64,000 nucleotides of DNA from assembly GCA_016203225.1 (NCBI GenBank), contig JACQNC010000013.1, positions 1 through 64,000 of the forward strand. The letters run 5' to 3'. This DNA is from Candidatus Woesearchaeota archaeon (lineage in GTDB: Archaea; Nanobdellota; Nanobdellia; Woesearchaeales; ARS49). The notes below the pieces were generated by a model. The model saw only the letters and a program-made list of their open reading frames with translations. It had not been told where the DNA came from and made no database searches. Numbering within the stretch: the first letter of the stretch is position 1; the number at the start of each line of letters is the position of its first letter. This document shows, piece by piece, positions 30,726 through 39,391 of the stretch. Made by a program: the position numbers and the translations under genes.

Positions 30726-31582
30726 CGAAACGCAAGCAGCATGGAACAATCAAAGCCTTGAACGGCGTCTATTGGGCGCTGAAGCAGATCGGCACGTTCT
30801 TTTGGCTCAGCGCGAAGTACGAGTATCTGGGCGTCAAGAGCATCGCGTCGTCCGTCTCTTCTGTGGTGAGATCGAATCCGACGGTCCAATCAACGGTCAA
30901 GGAAGCCAAGAAACGCCACGAGTCCGCGAGCAAGGAGCCTGCGACGTTCGTGCCGTGGGAGCCTGTTTCTACATTGAAAGGCGACTTCGAGCGATTCGGC
31001 GACCGCATCAGGACGGCGAGCTCGATCGTTTTGGTCGCAGGGAGGCGCGGTTCTGGCAAATCAGTGCTCGGCTTCCGCCTGCTCGAGAACATCCACGCGA
31101 AGACGCAACGCCCGTGCTACGTTCTCGGCGTCAAGCAAGGCGTGCTTCCCGTCTGGATAGAATCGGTGGAAAAACTCGAGGACGTCAAGAACGGCGGGGT
31201 TGTCCTAGTGGATGAGGGCGCGGTAGCCTTCGGCAGCCGCGATTCGATGTCTAAGAAGAACAAGGAACTGGGAAAGCTATTGGCTGTCGCGCGCCATAAG
31301 GACCTCACGCTCGTCCTCATAACGCAGAACACAGGCATGATAGACAAGAACGTGCTCAACCTCACGGACACTATCCTGCTGAAAGAGGGCAGCCTGTTGC
31401 AGGAGAAGATGGAGCGCAGCGTGATGAAGGAGATATACCGAAGCGCGAGCAAGGCGTTTTCAGCCATCCCTGCAAACGAACGCCAGCAACATGTCTATGT
31501 CTTCGATAACGACTTCGAAGGCGTGTGCAAGGTGTCGTTGCCGAGTTTCTGGAGCTCGAAGGTAAGCAAGAATCAGGCGTGA
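30722..31582 (+). CDS. P-loop ATPase, FtsK/HerA or viral-packaging type
   Basis: 286 residues. Walker A GRRGSGKS at 107-114, Walker B VVLVDEG with D164/E165, then LTLVLITQNTG at about 195-205, the strand plus polar Gln typical of the FtsK/HerA group and of viral packaging and Zot-type ATPases. N-terminal segment with aromatic residues (GTFFWLSAKYEYLG) could touch membrane. DNA translocation is the usual role; with the winged-helix neighbour it suggests a remnant of a virus or plasmid. Confidence 0.75.
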   Translation: MTKRKQHGTIKALNGVYWALKQIGTFFWLSAKYEYLGVKSIASSVSSVVRSNPTVQSTVKEAKKRHESASKEPATFVPWEPVSTLKGDFERFGDRIRTASSIVLVAGRRGSGKSVLGFRLLENIHAKTQRPCYVLGVKQGVLPVWIESVEKLEDVKNGGVVLVDEGAVAFGSRDSMSKKNKELGKLLAVARHKDLTLVLITQNTGMIDKNVLNLTDTILLKEGSLLQEKMERSVMKEIYRSASKAFSAIPANERQQHVYVFDNDFEGVCKVSLPSFWSSKVSKNQA

Positions 31583-31804
31583 TCACGCGAACATCTCGAC
31601 AGGCAGAGGAACGCGTAACTCCTGGAGTTTTGCTGTTCGCTTGCTGAATGCGAAAATCATGATGCCGGTTATCTTCTTGGTCTTGTCATCGACTCGCGCA
31701 AAAACGCCCTCCTCGAGGGTCTTAAACGTCCCTTGCCGGAATGGGCCGGCATGCAGCTCGAGAAAATCTCCTTCCCGGTCATAGTATATCCTGAGTTTCT
31801 TCAT
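31583..31804 (-). CDS. DUF2283 protein, probable antitoxin-like partner
   Basis: 73 residues from ATG 31804. KLRIYYDREGDFLELHAG matches the DUF2283 opening, and DDKTKKITGIMIFAFSKR the later strands. Its start overlaps the stop of the 31801 gene by 4 bases. DUF2283 genes often sit beside a small nuclease-like gene, as here, so an antitoxin role is suspected. Confidence 0.8.
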   Translation of the reverse strand: MKKLRIYYDREGDFLELHAGPFRQGTFKTLEEGVFARVDDKTKKITGIMIFAFSKRTAKLQELRVPLPVEMFA

Positions 31805-32085
31805 GGTATCCTGTCGGTATAAAACGCAGTCATGATGAAGCCGTCGCCATTTAAATATTTTACCGCTACGCAAAGATGTTCTCCGCGATTTTTATAGTAT
31901 CGGAAGTAGTAATGAATGGACGGACGCACATGGTCTTGAGAGATGATGGCGGGTTCAACAACGGTTTCTTGGAGCTGCTCGAGCTGGTTTGTCATCTCGG
32001 GGTGTGTCATGATGTGAGCTAACCGTTCATCTGACAGGTGGATTAGCCTTCCTGTCTTATCGCGAACCTCGAATATCCATGCCAC
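31801..32085 (-). CDS. Barnase/EndoU/RelE-type (PBECR-like) nuclease-fold protein, probable toxin
   Basis: 94 residues, GTG start. The pattern HLSDERLAHIMTHPEM, then TVVEPAIISQD, then RYYKNRGEHLCVAVKYL and FIMTAFYTD matches the phage-Barnase-EndoU-ColicinE5/D-RelE-like nuclease fold found next to DUF2283 genes. The conserved His near the N-terminus and Arg/Lys-rich centre would form the active site. Reading order toxin then antitoxin. Activity is inferred from family and pairing. Confidence 0.7.
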   Translation of the reverse strand: MAWIFEVRDKTGRLIHLSDERLAHIMTHPEMTNQLEQLQETVVEPAIISQDHVRPSIHYYFRYYKNRGEHLCVAVKYLNGDGFIMTAFYTDRIP

Positions 32086-32231
32086 TCAACGCATAAGACT
32101 CGCGCGTTTTTCAAGTGTTGTGGAGAAAGATTCGGAAAGGTTCCGAGAGAATCGGAAGCTCTCCGGTTCTGCCGGAAAAAGAGGGCATTCCTGCTGATTT
32201 TGGCGAAAACTTCACGGAAGAAGCGGAAGAA

Positions 32232-32414
32232 TCAGGCCGCGTTCCTATCGTACGGCTTCGGCCAGCTGTCGCGTTCTGCGAAGTAGGAGTGTTTCAGATT
32301 GAGGAGGCGCTTCGCTTGAACTTCATCGAGCCTGACCACAGTTCGGACGTACTGGCGTTCAAACAAATTCTCAAGTCGAGAAAGACGGGTTTCCGTTGTC
32401 TGTTCGGTTTCCAT
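32232..32414 (-). CDS. Short hypothetical protein downstream of ftsZ
   Basis: 60 residues. METEQTTETRLSRLENLFER suggests a helix; the middle VVRLDEVQAKRLLNLKH is also helical. It starts 22 bases after the ftsZ stop on the same strand and has no clear ribosome-binding site. A longer plus-strand frame covers the same bases but reads less like a protein. Moderate doubt that it is real. Confidence 0.4.
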   Translation of the reverse strand: METEQTTETRLSRLENLFERQYVRTVVRLDEVQAKRLLNLKHSYFAERDSWPKPYDRNAA

Positions 32415-32435
32415 AAGAAAGGAAAAATAAAATGA

Positions 32436-33509
32436 TTAAATCGTCTCGATTCCCAGGTCTTCGTTGACGTGCAACGCCTGCGGAGAGGGCCGGCGTGCGT
32501 CGTTCTTGCCTAGGATCCATGGGCTCTTGACGCCTGTGATGATGGTCATCACCATTACCTTGCCCTTCATCTCGTCCTCGACGCGCGCGCCCCAGATGAC
32601 GTTTGCGTCGTCGTCCATCGATTCGGTGACGAGCTCGCCGACGCGGTTGATCTCGTCAAGCGTCATATCGGGTCCGCCGGTGACGTGGATCAACGCGCCG
32701 GTCGCGCCGTTGTACTTGATGTCGAGCAACGGGTTGGACAGCGCGCCTCGCACTGCCTCTTCGACGCGGTTGTTCGTGTCGGAAGAACCGATGCCGATGG
32801 CTGCGACGCCGCCGTTCGTCATGATTGCCTTGACGTCCGCGAAGTCAAGGTTGACGAGCGACGGGATGGCGATCGTCTCGACGATGCCCTTGATCATGGT
32901 TGAGATCAGTTCGTTGGCGACGGCGAACGCCTGCTGTACTGGCAGGTTGCCCGCGATCTGGACGAGCCTGTTGTTGTCGATGACTACGACTGTGTCAGAG
33001 TTCTGCCTGAGTTGCTGGAGTCCGAACTCTGCCTTGTCGACGCGTGCGCGTTCGATGTTGAACGGCATCGTGACTGTGCCGATGACTATCGCGCCGGATT
33101 CCTTGGCGACGGAGGCCACGACAGGTGCTGCGCCGGTTCCGGTGCCGCCACCCATGCCTGCGCAGATGAAGACCATGTCGCTGCTGCGCAACGCTTCCTT
33201 GAGAGCCATTATGGATTCCTGCGCTGACTCGGTGCCCTTCTGGGGGTAACCGCCGCAGCCCAATCCGCGGGTCGTGTCGCGGCCGAGCAGGAACTTCTTG
33301 TCAGCCTCAGAAATGTCCAGGTGCTGCTTGTCCGTGTTGCACGCGATGATCTCGGCACCCTTTATGCCTTTCTTGTACAGCCAGGAAACCATGTTGTTCC
33401 CGGCGCCGCCCACACCTATGACCTTGATGTTGGCCTGACCCACGCGCAGGTCGTCTTCGTTGCTGTACCCCGATTGGGTCTTCAAGGCGCTTTGCACCAC
33501 AAAGTCCAT
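32436..33509 (-). CDS. ftsZ: Cell division protein FtsZ
   Basis: 357 residues. Tubulin-like GTPase: [14 protein letters not shown] near residue 30, the signature loop [10 protein letters not shown] at 117-126, and synergy-loop residues in the MSNP-like C-terminal half ([19 protein letters not shown]). N-terminal extension of about 25 residues. Forms the division ring; SepF at 60303 is its likely membrane anchor. The gene has an unusually long leader (see next entry). Confidence 0.96.
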   Translation of the reverse strand: MDFVVQSALKTQSGYSNEDDLRVGQANIKVIGVGGAGNNMVSWLYKKGIKGAEIIACNTDKQHLDISEADKKFLLGRDTTRGLGCGGYPQKGTESAQESIMALKEALRSSDMVFICAGMGGGTGTGAAPVVASVAKESGAIVIGTVTMPFNIERARVDKAEFGLQQLRQNSDTVVVIDNNRLVQIAGNLPVQQAFAVANELISTMIKGIVETIAIPSLVNLDFADVKAIMTNGGVAAIGIGSSDTNNRVEEAVRGALSNPLLDIKYNGATGALIHVTGGPDMTLDEINRVGELVTESMDDDANVIWGARVEDEMKGKVMVMTIITGVKSPWILGKNDARRPSPQALHVNEDLGIETI

Positions 33510-33741
33510 GTCTCCTCCCTCTTTTTCCCGCGCGTCTGCGCGACATTGGTCGATGATTGCTATCGTTCTCGATGATAGCTGTGATAGGAAACGGGCCCTC
33601 CGGTGTGGGTTTTGGGGGGTGGTTTTCTCTTAAGAAAACGCGAGAGAGCCCGTTTGTTGATCGTGTGCCGATATCGCGTCATTGGGCGCAATATCACAAT
33701 TGTGTATACTGGGATATTATAGGGTCTACTTATATATAAAT
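33510..33741 (-). promoter_or_regulatory. ftsZ promoter and ~200-base structured leader
   Basis: A symmetrical TATA box TTATATATAA (33730-33739) would start ftsZ mRNA near 33709, leaving about 200 untranslated bases. Within them AAACGGGC (33589-33596) pairs with GCCCGTTT (33648-33655), enclosing a GTTTTC/GAAAAC hairpin, and GCTATC pairs with GATAGC nearby (33559-33579). Other transcripts in this window are mostly leaderless, so this leader stands out and may regulate ftsZ. Confidence 0.45.
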
Positions 33742-33879
33742 GTTACGTTTAGGAGCCTGATTTCGCTATTTCTCGGTTGTGACCGTCAATACTTTTGTCG
33801 TCGAGAAACGCGCGTTTTGTGACCAACATTTATATACTAGTATTCATAAACACGCAGTTGTTGATAGGGGGAATGAACA

Positions 33880-34281
33880 ATGGTCATCCTATTCGATCGA
33901 TTCAACCTGCCGGAAGACATCTTCGAGATAATCTTCTCTACTGGACAGCAGACGATCGTCGCACGCGAACTGATAAAATTCATGTCCGAGCACACGGGCG
34001 AGATAACCAAGACCGAGATGTCGCTGTTCGCGACGCAACTGCACGACGGCGTCTACGAGACGACTCTCGACGACCCGCAGTACAAGGGCAAGAAGGTCAA
34101 GCTCAGCTACAACAAGCGACAGTTCTACGACCGCATCCTCACGCCGATGAAGGCCATGGGGCTCATCGACTACGACCTCTACAAGAAGACCTACAAGATC
34201 TCCGCGAAGTTCTCGAACGACCTCATGAAGATCGGACTCCAGTGGAAGACGGAATTGCGGAAGTATGGCATCAATCTCTGA
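33880..34281 (+). CDS. Winged-helix-like protein
   Basis: 133 residues. Repeated helices followed by RQFYDRILTPMKAMGLIDYDLYKKTY, a winged-helix tail. TATA box TTTATATAC (33829-33837) and a GGGGG Shine-Dalgarno 9 bases before the ATG. It overlaps the following gene by 17 bases. Possibly a transcription factor; target unknown. Confidence 0.6.
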   Translation: MVILFDRFNLPEDIFEIIFSTGQQTIVARELIKFMSEHTGEITKTEMSLFATQLHDGVYETTLDDPQYKGKKVKLSYNKRQFYDRILTPMKAMGLIDYDLYKKTYKISAKFSNDLMKIGLQWKTELRKYGINL

Positions 34282-35290
34282 ACGTCAGCTTGGCTTTCTA
34301 AAGAGGACCGATTACCGCAGCGGAGTTTATGTCGACCTTCTTTTCTCCGATGGAAGCGGTGTCGTCCGTAGTGATTGGTCGGACGCGTTCCTGACTGTTG
34401 GCTCGATCGATGGGTATCTTGAACCGCGTTCTTCAGCCCGCGATCCCGAAAGCAGATCGAGGATGGCGCTCTCGCGCCGCGCGCTCGGCAACATACACCT
34501 CCTGGAAGGACGTCTTTTCCCGGTCAATACGGTCGCGCCAGTGAGATACGCGTTTCCCAAGAGACACAAGAGCATGCTGCCCGCGTTCCGTGAGTTCAAT
34601 CACTTTGCGGCATTCCATACTGAACGTCTGCCGGTCCCGCTTCCGGTTGGCATGCTGTTCTCCGACACAAGGGACCGGATCCAACACAATGTTGTGTTGA
34701 CCGAGTACCACGGGACCGATACGCTCTGGTCTGTGATAGGGGTGTACGGGGTGCTTTTCGAGCGAATATTCAAGACAGATGAATTCGTGGTGGCGCATGC
34801 GCGCAGGCAAAGCGCAGGAATCAACGCCGCGCTTTTACGTGATCATTACTACTCATTCTGGACCGAGGATATGCTTCAGCTTTCTGACCCCGACGCCAAG
34901 GTCATGGAAGATCTGCGCGACTTCCATCAGGCATACCACGCTTCGATCGCCGACGAAATCGCGGCTGAACGCGCGCTCGAGAAACTCTTCAAACGTCTCA
35001 AGCGAACGTTCCGTGTCACGGACGAGGAGCGCAGGACAATCCTGGCCAACGCGGCGTGCACTTGGCGGGCGTTTTCCGATGCGGGCTACATCCTTGAGGA
35101 CATCGCTAGCAGGCAGTTCGTGGTCAAGCCTGACTTGGAGACGCTGCTTGTGGATTTCGAGAGTGTGAAGCACGTCCAGCGCAGGCTCACGCGCGCAGAG
35201 CGCGAAGCCCAGTTCGAGCTTTTCATGAAGCGCAGCGGTCCAATTCCATCTGAAGATGCGCTCTATCTCAAGAAAGAATACGTTGCCTAG
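34265..35290 (+). CDS. Hypothetical protein, possibly kinase-like fold
   Basis: 341 residues. The first half is beta-rich (GVYVDLLFSDGSGVVRS, FPVNTVAPVRYAF), the second helical with LLVDFESVKHVQRRL near the end, which could be a degenerate catalytic segment of an aminoglycoside-kinase-like fold; I cannot confirm this. It overlaps the winged-helix gene upstream and so is probably co-expressed. Confidence 0.55.
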   Translation: MASISERQLGFLKRTDYRSGVYVDLLFSDGSGVVRSDWSDAFLTVGSIDGYLEPRSSARDPESRSRMALSRRALGNIHLLEGRLFPVNTVAPVRYAFPKRHKSMLPAFREFNHFAAFHTERLPVPLPVGMLFSDTRDRIQHNVVLTEYHGTDTLWSVIGVYGVLFERIFKTDEFVVAHARRQSAGINAALLRDHYYSFWTEDMLQLSDPDAKVMEDLRDFHQAYHASIADEIAAERALEKLFKRLKRTFRVTDEERRTILANAACTWRAFSDAGYILEDIASRQFVVKPDLETLLVDFESVKHVQRRLTRAEREAQFELFMKRSGPIPSEDALYLKKEYVA

Positions 35291-35297
35291 TCCTTCG

Positions 35298-36950
35298 TTA
35301 ACCGCTTCCCGACGTGAGTTCGCGTAACGCGGATCGCACTCGACTGATAACATCGGTCCAATCGAGGGGTCGCGTCTGCCGGAAAAGCCTCACGCTCGGG
35401 TACCAGTAGCTTTCTTCGCCTGATGTGCCCCATCGCCAGTCCGGCGCGATATCGAGCAGAAGCCACGTCGGTCTGCCCAGTGCCCCGGACATGTGCGCGA
35501 TGGCGGTGTCAGTTGTGATGAGCAGATCGAGGTTCTCGAGGGCCGCGGCGGTGTCTGAGAAGTCCGCGAACGTGCTTCCCAAGTCGACGAGGGAGGATTG
35601 TGCCTGATGCAGCTCCTCGCTGCCTTGCCCTTTCTGGAGCGAATACCATGAGATCCGCGGCAAATCGAATAGTGGCGCAAGAGCGGCGAGCGTGATCGCA
35701 CGGTACTTGTTACGCTTGAACGACGGGTTCCCGCACCAAAAGACGCCGACTTTGACGCCGGTGTGGCTGAAACGCTGCCGGTATCCTGATACCTTGTGCT
35801 GATCAGGTACGATGTATCGCGCGGAAACAGGCATTTCCTTGAACATCATCGGCATACTCATCAGGGGGATGTGGACATCGTAGTCGAGCTCTTCATCGGA
35901 TCTTTCCGGAGGGACGATCTCGGCAGGCAGTTCCTGTCCGCGCATGAGCGGATTGAGCTCGTTCTGCACCCGAAGCAGGATCCGTTGGCACCGCGTTGCC
36001 AGAAGCGGGATGTAGCGGAGAAACTGTATAGTGTCCCCGAGTCCCTGTTCGTGGTACACGTAGACCGTTTTCTTCGAGATGTCCTCGCCTTTCCAGAGGG
36101 GCTTCTCGAGCTTCCGCGTCGTTATGCCGGGCACTTTGAGCCGCCATTCGTGCTCTTTCCAGCCCTCCTCGAAATTCTTCTCTTGAAGGAGGCAGAACGA
36201 GAGTTGCACGTGCGCCTCGACGTTGCTCGGCTCGCGCGCAAGTATCTGCCTGCACTCCGTTTTAGCCTGTTCTAGGTCTCCGCTGTCGCGCAGCGCGATG
36301 GCCAGATTGAAGCGGGCTTTCGTGTAGGTGGGGCATGACTCGATCGCTTTTCGATAGTGCAGTATGGCTGCTTTGAAGTCGCGCTGGTTATGGAGCAGCG
36401 TGCCGAGATTGTTGTTCGGGTCGGCGTAGCCTGGCTTGAGCTCGAGCGCTCTCTCATAGCACGCGCGTGCGCGGGCGGCATCTCCGGTCGCGGTGTAGAC
36501 ATTCCCGAGCTCATTATACACTTCAGGATACTCTGGACGCAACGCGAGCGCGCGTTCGAAAGCGGCGATTGCCTTTGCGTGGGCGCCGGTCTGCTCATGC
36601 GCAGACCCTAGGAAGGCGTGCACTTCGGGGATGCGGGGATTTGTCGATATGACCCTATCGTATTCGTCGATCGCTTCTGCGACGCGGCCGAGCCCCTGCA
36701 GGAATGCGCCTCGCGCGTATCTGTACTCCAGCCGGTCGCTTGCCTGGTCGAGGGCTTTCTCGATGCATTCCAGCGCTTTATCAAAATGGCCCAGGCCGTG
36801 CAATAGGATACCCAACCGGTAACGCGCATTATGGTCCTGTGGACGGACGACCAATAGTTGTTCGAAGAGTCTTTTCGCGTCCGTGATCTGTCGCTGTTTG
36901 TGCAGGCTGACGGCCTTTTCGAACAGGCGCGCATACTCCGAATCATCCAT
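35298..36950 (-). CDS. TPR protein with glycosyltransferase-9-like C-terminal domain
   Basis: 550 residues from ATG 36950. About seven TPR units run through residues 1-270 (for example EVYNELGNVYTATGDAARAR). The rest follows the pattern of bacterial TPR/glycosyltransferase proteins: YHEQGLGDTIQFLRYIPLL, VGVFWCGNPSFKRNKYRAIT, DLLITTDTAIAHMSGALGRP, DWRWGTSGEESYWYPSVRLF. Likely transfers a sugar to protein or glycan, probably cytoplasmic. A TATA-like TTTATAAT (36973-36980) overlaps an earlier ATG at 36974, so 36950 is the better start. This architecture is rare in archaea and points to transfer from bacteria. Confidence 0.85.
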   Translation of the reverse strand: MDDSEYARLFEKAVSLHKQRQITDAKRLFEQLLVVRPQDHNARYRLGILLHGLGHFDKALECIEKALDQASDRLEYRYARGAFLQGLGRVAEAIDEYDRVISTNPRIPEVHAFLGSAHEQTGAHAKAIAAFERALALRPEYPEVYNELGNVYTATGDAARARACYERALELKPGYADPNNNLGTLLHNQRDFKAAILHYRKAIESCPTYTKARFNLAIALRDSGDLEQAKTECRQILAREPSNVEAHVQLSFCLLQEKNFEEGWKEHEWRLKVPGITTRKLEKPLWKGEDISKKTVYVYHEQGLGDTIQFLRYIPLLATRCQRILLRVQNELNPLMRGQELPAEIVPPERSDEELDYDVHIPLMSMPMMFKEMPVSARYIVPDQHKVSGYRQRFSHTGVKVGVFWCGNPSFKRNKYRAITLAALAPLFDLPRISWYSLQKGQGSEELHQAQSSLVDLGSTFADFSDTAAALENLDLLITTDTAIAHMSGALGRPTWLLLDIAPDWRWGTSGEESYWYPSVRLFRQTRPLDWTDVISRVRSALRELTSGSG

Positions 36951-37017
36951 GCCTGCGCGGGATTCCGCGCGCATTATAAATGCTGCTGTCGACTGCGTTA
37001 AACGCCTATGTCAGATA

Positions 37018-37914
37018 CTAATCAGCTTTCGTCAGCCACTCGTGGCCTTTCTCGGTCACGAGAAGCGTGTTCTCGTGCACCGCGACCATGCCGCCTGCCT
37101 GCTCGACGAGCGGCGGATAACTATGGAGAATGTCCGCCTGCAGGAGATCGCGCAACGCGAGGTTCGTCTTTCCGACGCCGAACTTCGCCGACAGCCAGCG
37201 CGTGGTGAACGGGAGGTCCTTGTATTCCTTCTCGATGAACTGCAACACTTCGCGCGCGTACTGCGAGCGCACCGGCTTCTTCTGTTGGAACGCGAACAGG
37301 TTCGCCTGTTCCTGCTCGTAGATCAGCCCTTTGCCGTCGGTGCAGAACGGCTCGATGGCCAGGACGCGGCCCGTCTCTAAAACGCCGAGGTCCTTTGCGG
37401 CGACGTTCGGGATGCTCGGGCTATCGTGGATTACCCATTGCGAGATGTGGTGGCCTGACAGGTTCCGGATGGGCTGCAGATCGTATGATTGGATAGTCTC
37501 CTGGATGGTCTTGGCGATCTCGGAGATCTCGGCGCCTGGCGCGACTAGCTTCGCGGCCTTCTCCATCGCTTCCTTCGCCGCTTTCACGAAGTCGGAGTAC
37601 TTGCCGCTCAGATCGACGGTGAGCGCGTTGTCTCCGACAAAACCGTCGACGTGCGCGCCGACGTCCAAGCAGACCAGTTCGTCCTTGAACACCGAGTCGT
37701 CATCGGGATCGGGGGTGTGGTGCGCCGCGACGTCGTTGCAGCCGACTTGCGTCGGCCATGCGGGCCGAGCGCCGAGCTCCAAGATCCTGGCATCGACCTT
37801 GTCGCAGACCTCGCGCATGGACGCGCCGGGCTTGATGAGCGTCTTGCCATACTGCAATGCCTGCGCAGCCACTTTCCCGGCCTTGCGCCAGTTCGCGAGC
37901 TCTTCAGAATCCAT
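37018..37914 (-). CDS. map: Methionine aminopeptidase, type II
   Basis: 298 residues. Pita-bread fold with its metal ligands visible: DVGAHVDGFVGDNA (two Asp), GHHIS (His), IEPF (Glu) and VHENT (Glu). The insert between the last two is the archaeal/eukaryotic type II extension, folding as a winged-helix-like domain. Removes N-terminal Met from nascent proteins. ATG at 37914 follows TTTTATAC on the minus strand. Confidence 0.95.
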   Translation of the reverse strand: MDSEELANWRKAGKVAAQALQYGKTLIKPGASMREVCDKVDARILELGARPAWPTQVGCNDVAAHHTPDPDDDSVFKDELVCLDVGAHVDGFVGDNALTVDLSGKYSDFVKAAKEAMEKAAKLVAPGAEISEIAKTIQETIQSYDLQPIRNLSGHHISQWVIHDSPSIPNVAAKDLGVLETGRVLAIEPFCTDGKGLIYEQEQANLFAFQQKKPVRSQYAREVLQFIEKEYKDLPFTTRWLSAKFGVGKTNLALRDLLQADILHSYPPLVEQAGGMVAVHENTLLVTEKGHEWLTKAD

Positions 37915-37953
37915 ATCCCTATCTTCAGAACAGGCGTATAAAAGAGTTTCGGA

Positions 37954-38601
37954 CTACCAGTTTTTCATCTGGGATAAATACATAAAAATATGTTTCGCGC
38001 GGGAAAGCGATGCTCTCGATTGAGTTGTTGTGAGCGCGACGGTCTCTTTGATTCCTGCGCTGTTTGCGGCGCGTATTCCCGCAGGAGAATCTTCAACAAC
38101 CGCGGCATTTGCCGGTTTTACTTTCAATCTTTTAAGCGCTTCTTCGTAAACTGCGGGGTTAGGTTTTGATTCTTTGACATCGTTTCCGGTGATTATCACT
38201 TTGAACGCATCGTGCAGTTTCATTCGTTTGAGCAAAACAGTCACGATTCTTTTTTCTGTTCCCGTTGCTATCGCGAGAGAGTATTTTTTGTCCGATTTCA
38301 ACCTCAGAATGACTTTCTTTGTGTCTGCTATCATTGTTCCGTATTCCGAGGGGTGTTTCCTCAATGCGTCGCGTCTCTGTGCAATGATCTCAGATATCCT
38401 TTTCTGGCTTAATCTATCCCGGAAACATTCTTTCAAGAACCGTTCTGTCTTTTTGCCAAGCATTTTCCTGAAGTGGGATTTTCGTAAGTGTACCCCGTCT
38501 CCGCGCAATATTCGCTTAAGTTGGTCGAATTTCTTCCGTTCAGAATTCATTATGACTCCATCGAAGTCAAAAATGATCGCTTTGATCTTGTGAACGGGCA
38601 T
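37954..38601 (-). CDS. HAD-superfamily hydrolase, phosphoglucomutase/phosphatase type
   Basis: 215 residues. All four HAD motifs: IIFDFDGVI (catalytic Asp pair), LAIATGTEK, KPNP, and VVEDSPAGIRAA. Insert cap domain between motifs 1 and 2 as in beta-phosphoglucomutase and related phosphatases. Base composition is clearly AT-richer than the flanking genes, with AAA and TTT codons, suggesting acquisition by transfer. Substrate unknown. Confidence 0.85.
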   Translation of the reverse strand: MPVHKIKAIIFDFDGVIMNSERKKFDQLKRILRGDGVHLRKSHFRKMLGKKTERFLKECFRDRLSQKRISEIIAQRRDALRKHPSEYGTMIADTKKVILRLKSDKKYSLAIATGTEKRIVTVLLKRMKLHDAFKVIITGNDVKESKPNPAVYEEALKRLKVKPANAAVVEDSPAGIRAANSAGIKETVALTTTQSRASLSRAKHIFMYLSQMKNW

Positions 38602-38758
38602 AGTGCGCTCATTGGAGGCGAGAGATAAAAATGTATCTTGTGAAAACCCTTGCCCCGGATCTTTCGACCCGGAGCAAAGGAAAAGAGGTGTTGAGTAAGA
38701 TCCCGGTCCTTGAGGACCGAGAAATTGTCAGTGCTTGACTGACGGGAGGTGTTGAGTG
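38602..38758. repeat. Hairpin-rich gap with GAGGTGTTGAGT direct repeat
   Basis: GAGGTGTTGAGT occurs at 38685-38696 and 38746-38757, 61 bases apart. Hairpins CGGTCC-TTGA-GGACCG (38704-38719), GTCAG/CTGAC (about 38727-38743) and GCCCCGG/CCCGG-AGC (38652-38674) are spread between. No protein frame is evident. It may be a small structured RNA or the terminator zone between two minus-strand genes. Confidence 0.4.
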
Positions 38759-39268
38759 TCAACCTTCGTTGGTGTACAGCAGGCCGATGACTTCGCGCTG
38801 GAGTTGGGAGAACCTGACCTTCGCGGGGTCGGGTTCAGACAGTCCGTCGCCTTGGAAGATGTAGAACACACCTTCCTCGTCATTGCCGATCTCGATTACC
38901 CGATGGATGATGATGGCGTCGGGCGCGAGGGGTGTCTTGTACGACACTATGTCGCCGACCTGCACTTGGCGGGGATCTGTGATGGTCTGCTCGAGCGCGA
39001 TCGTGCCTTGATCAAGCGTGTGTCCCATGCTGTCCGTGTCCGTGAACACCGCGGGGATCATGTCGCCCATGTCTATCTCGACGCGGTCGTTGAAGACGTG
39101 GACTTGGCTCGCCAGCAGCGAGGTTATGGGGCCAGGCACGTCGTTCGGCCCGAAGACCGCTTGCGCGGTCTCGACCGGCACCGGGACGCTCGGCGTACCC
39201 ACGGCGAGGCTTGCGAGCCAGCCGAGACTGAACGCCAACACGATTCCGATTATGAGCCGTTTTAACAT
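38759..39268 (-). CDS. Signal peptidase I-like protein
   Basis: 169 residues. N-terminal membrane anchor (IIGIVLAFSLGWLASLAVG), then DTDSMGHTLDQG with the nucleophile Ser and VQVGDIVSY and IIIHRVIEIG, the Ser/His motifs of the archaeal/ER-type family S26B; the later FQGDGLSEPDPAKV box is also present. Cleaves export signals at the outer membrane face. It would process the surface proteins coded at 714 and similar. Confidence 0.85.
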   Translation of the reverse strand: MLKRLIIGIVLAFSLGWLASLAVGTPSVPVPVETAQAVFGPNDVPGPITSLLASQVHVFNDRVEIDMGDMIPAVFTDTDSMGHTLDQGTIALEQTITDPRQVQVGDIVSYKTPLAPDAIIIHRVIEIGNDEEGVFYIFQGDGLSEPDPAKVRFSQLQREVIGLLYTNEG

Positions 39269-39346
39269 GCCAACCCCAATTTGTAATCACTTTATAGTTA
39301 CTATCAAATATATAAATCTTTTGGTTCTTTACCACTTAACAGTTAC

Positions 39347-39368
39347 TAAAACAGAAAGCTTTATAAAT
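39347..39368 (+). promoter_or_regulatory. BRE-TATA promoter of 39392 gene
   Basis: The motif AAAACAGAAAGCTTTATAAA combines a purine-rich BRE-like ACAGAAAG with TTTATAAA. Very similar runs precede gyrB (15541-15558) and the 51581 gene. It places the transcript start near the ATG at 39392. Confidence 0.5.
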
Positions 39369-39391
39369 CCATGGTGCCTACTTTGAGTAAA

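Noticed and set aside
32115..32435. Plus-strand frame of 106 codons
   Set aside because: No start signals; the minus-strand 60-codon frame after ftsZ reads better.
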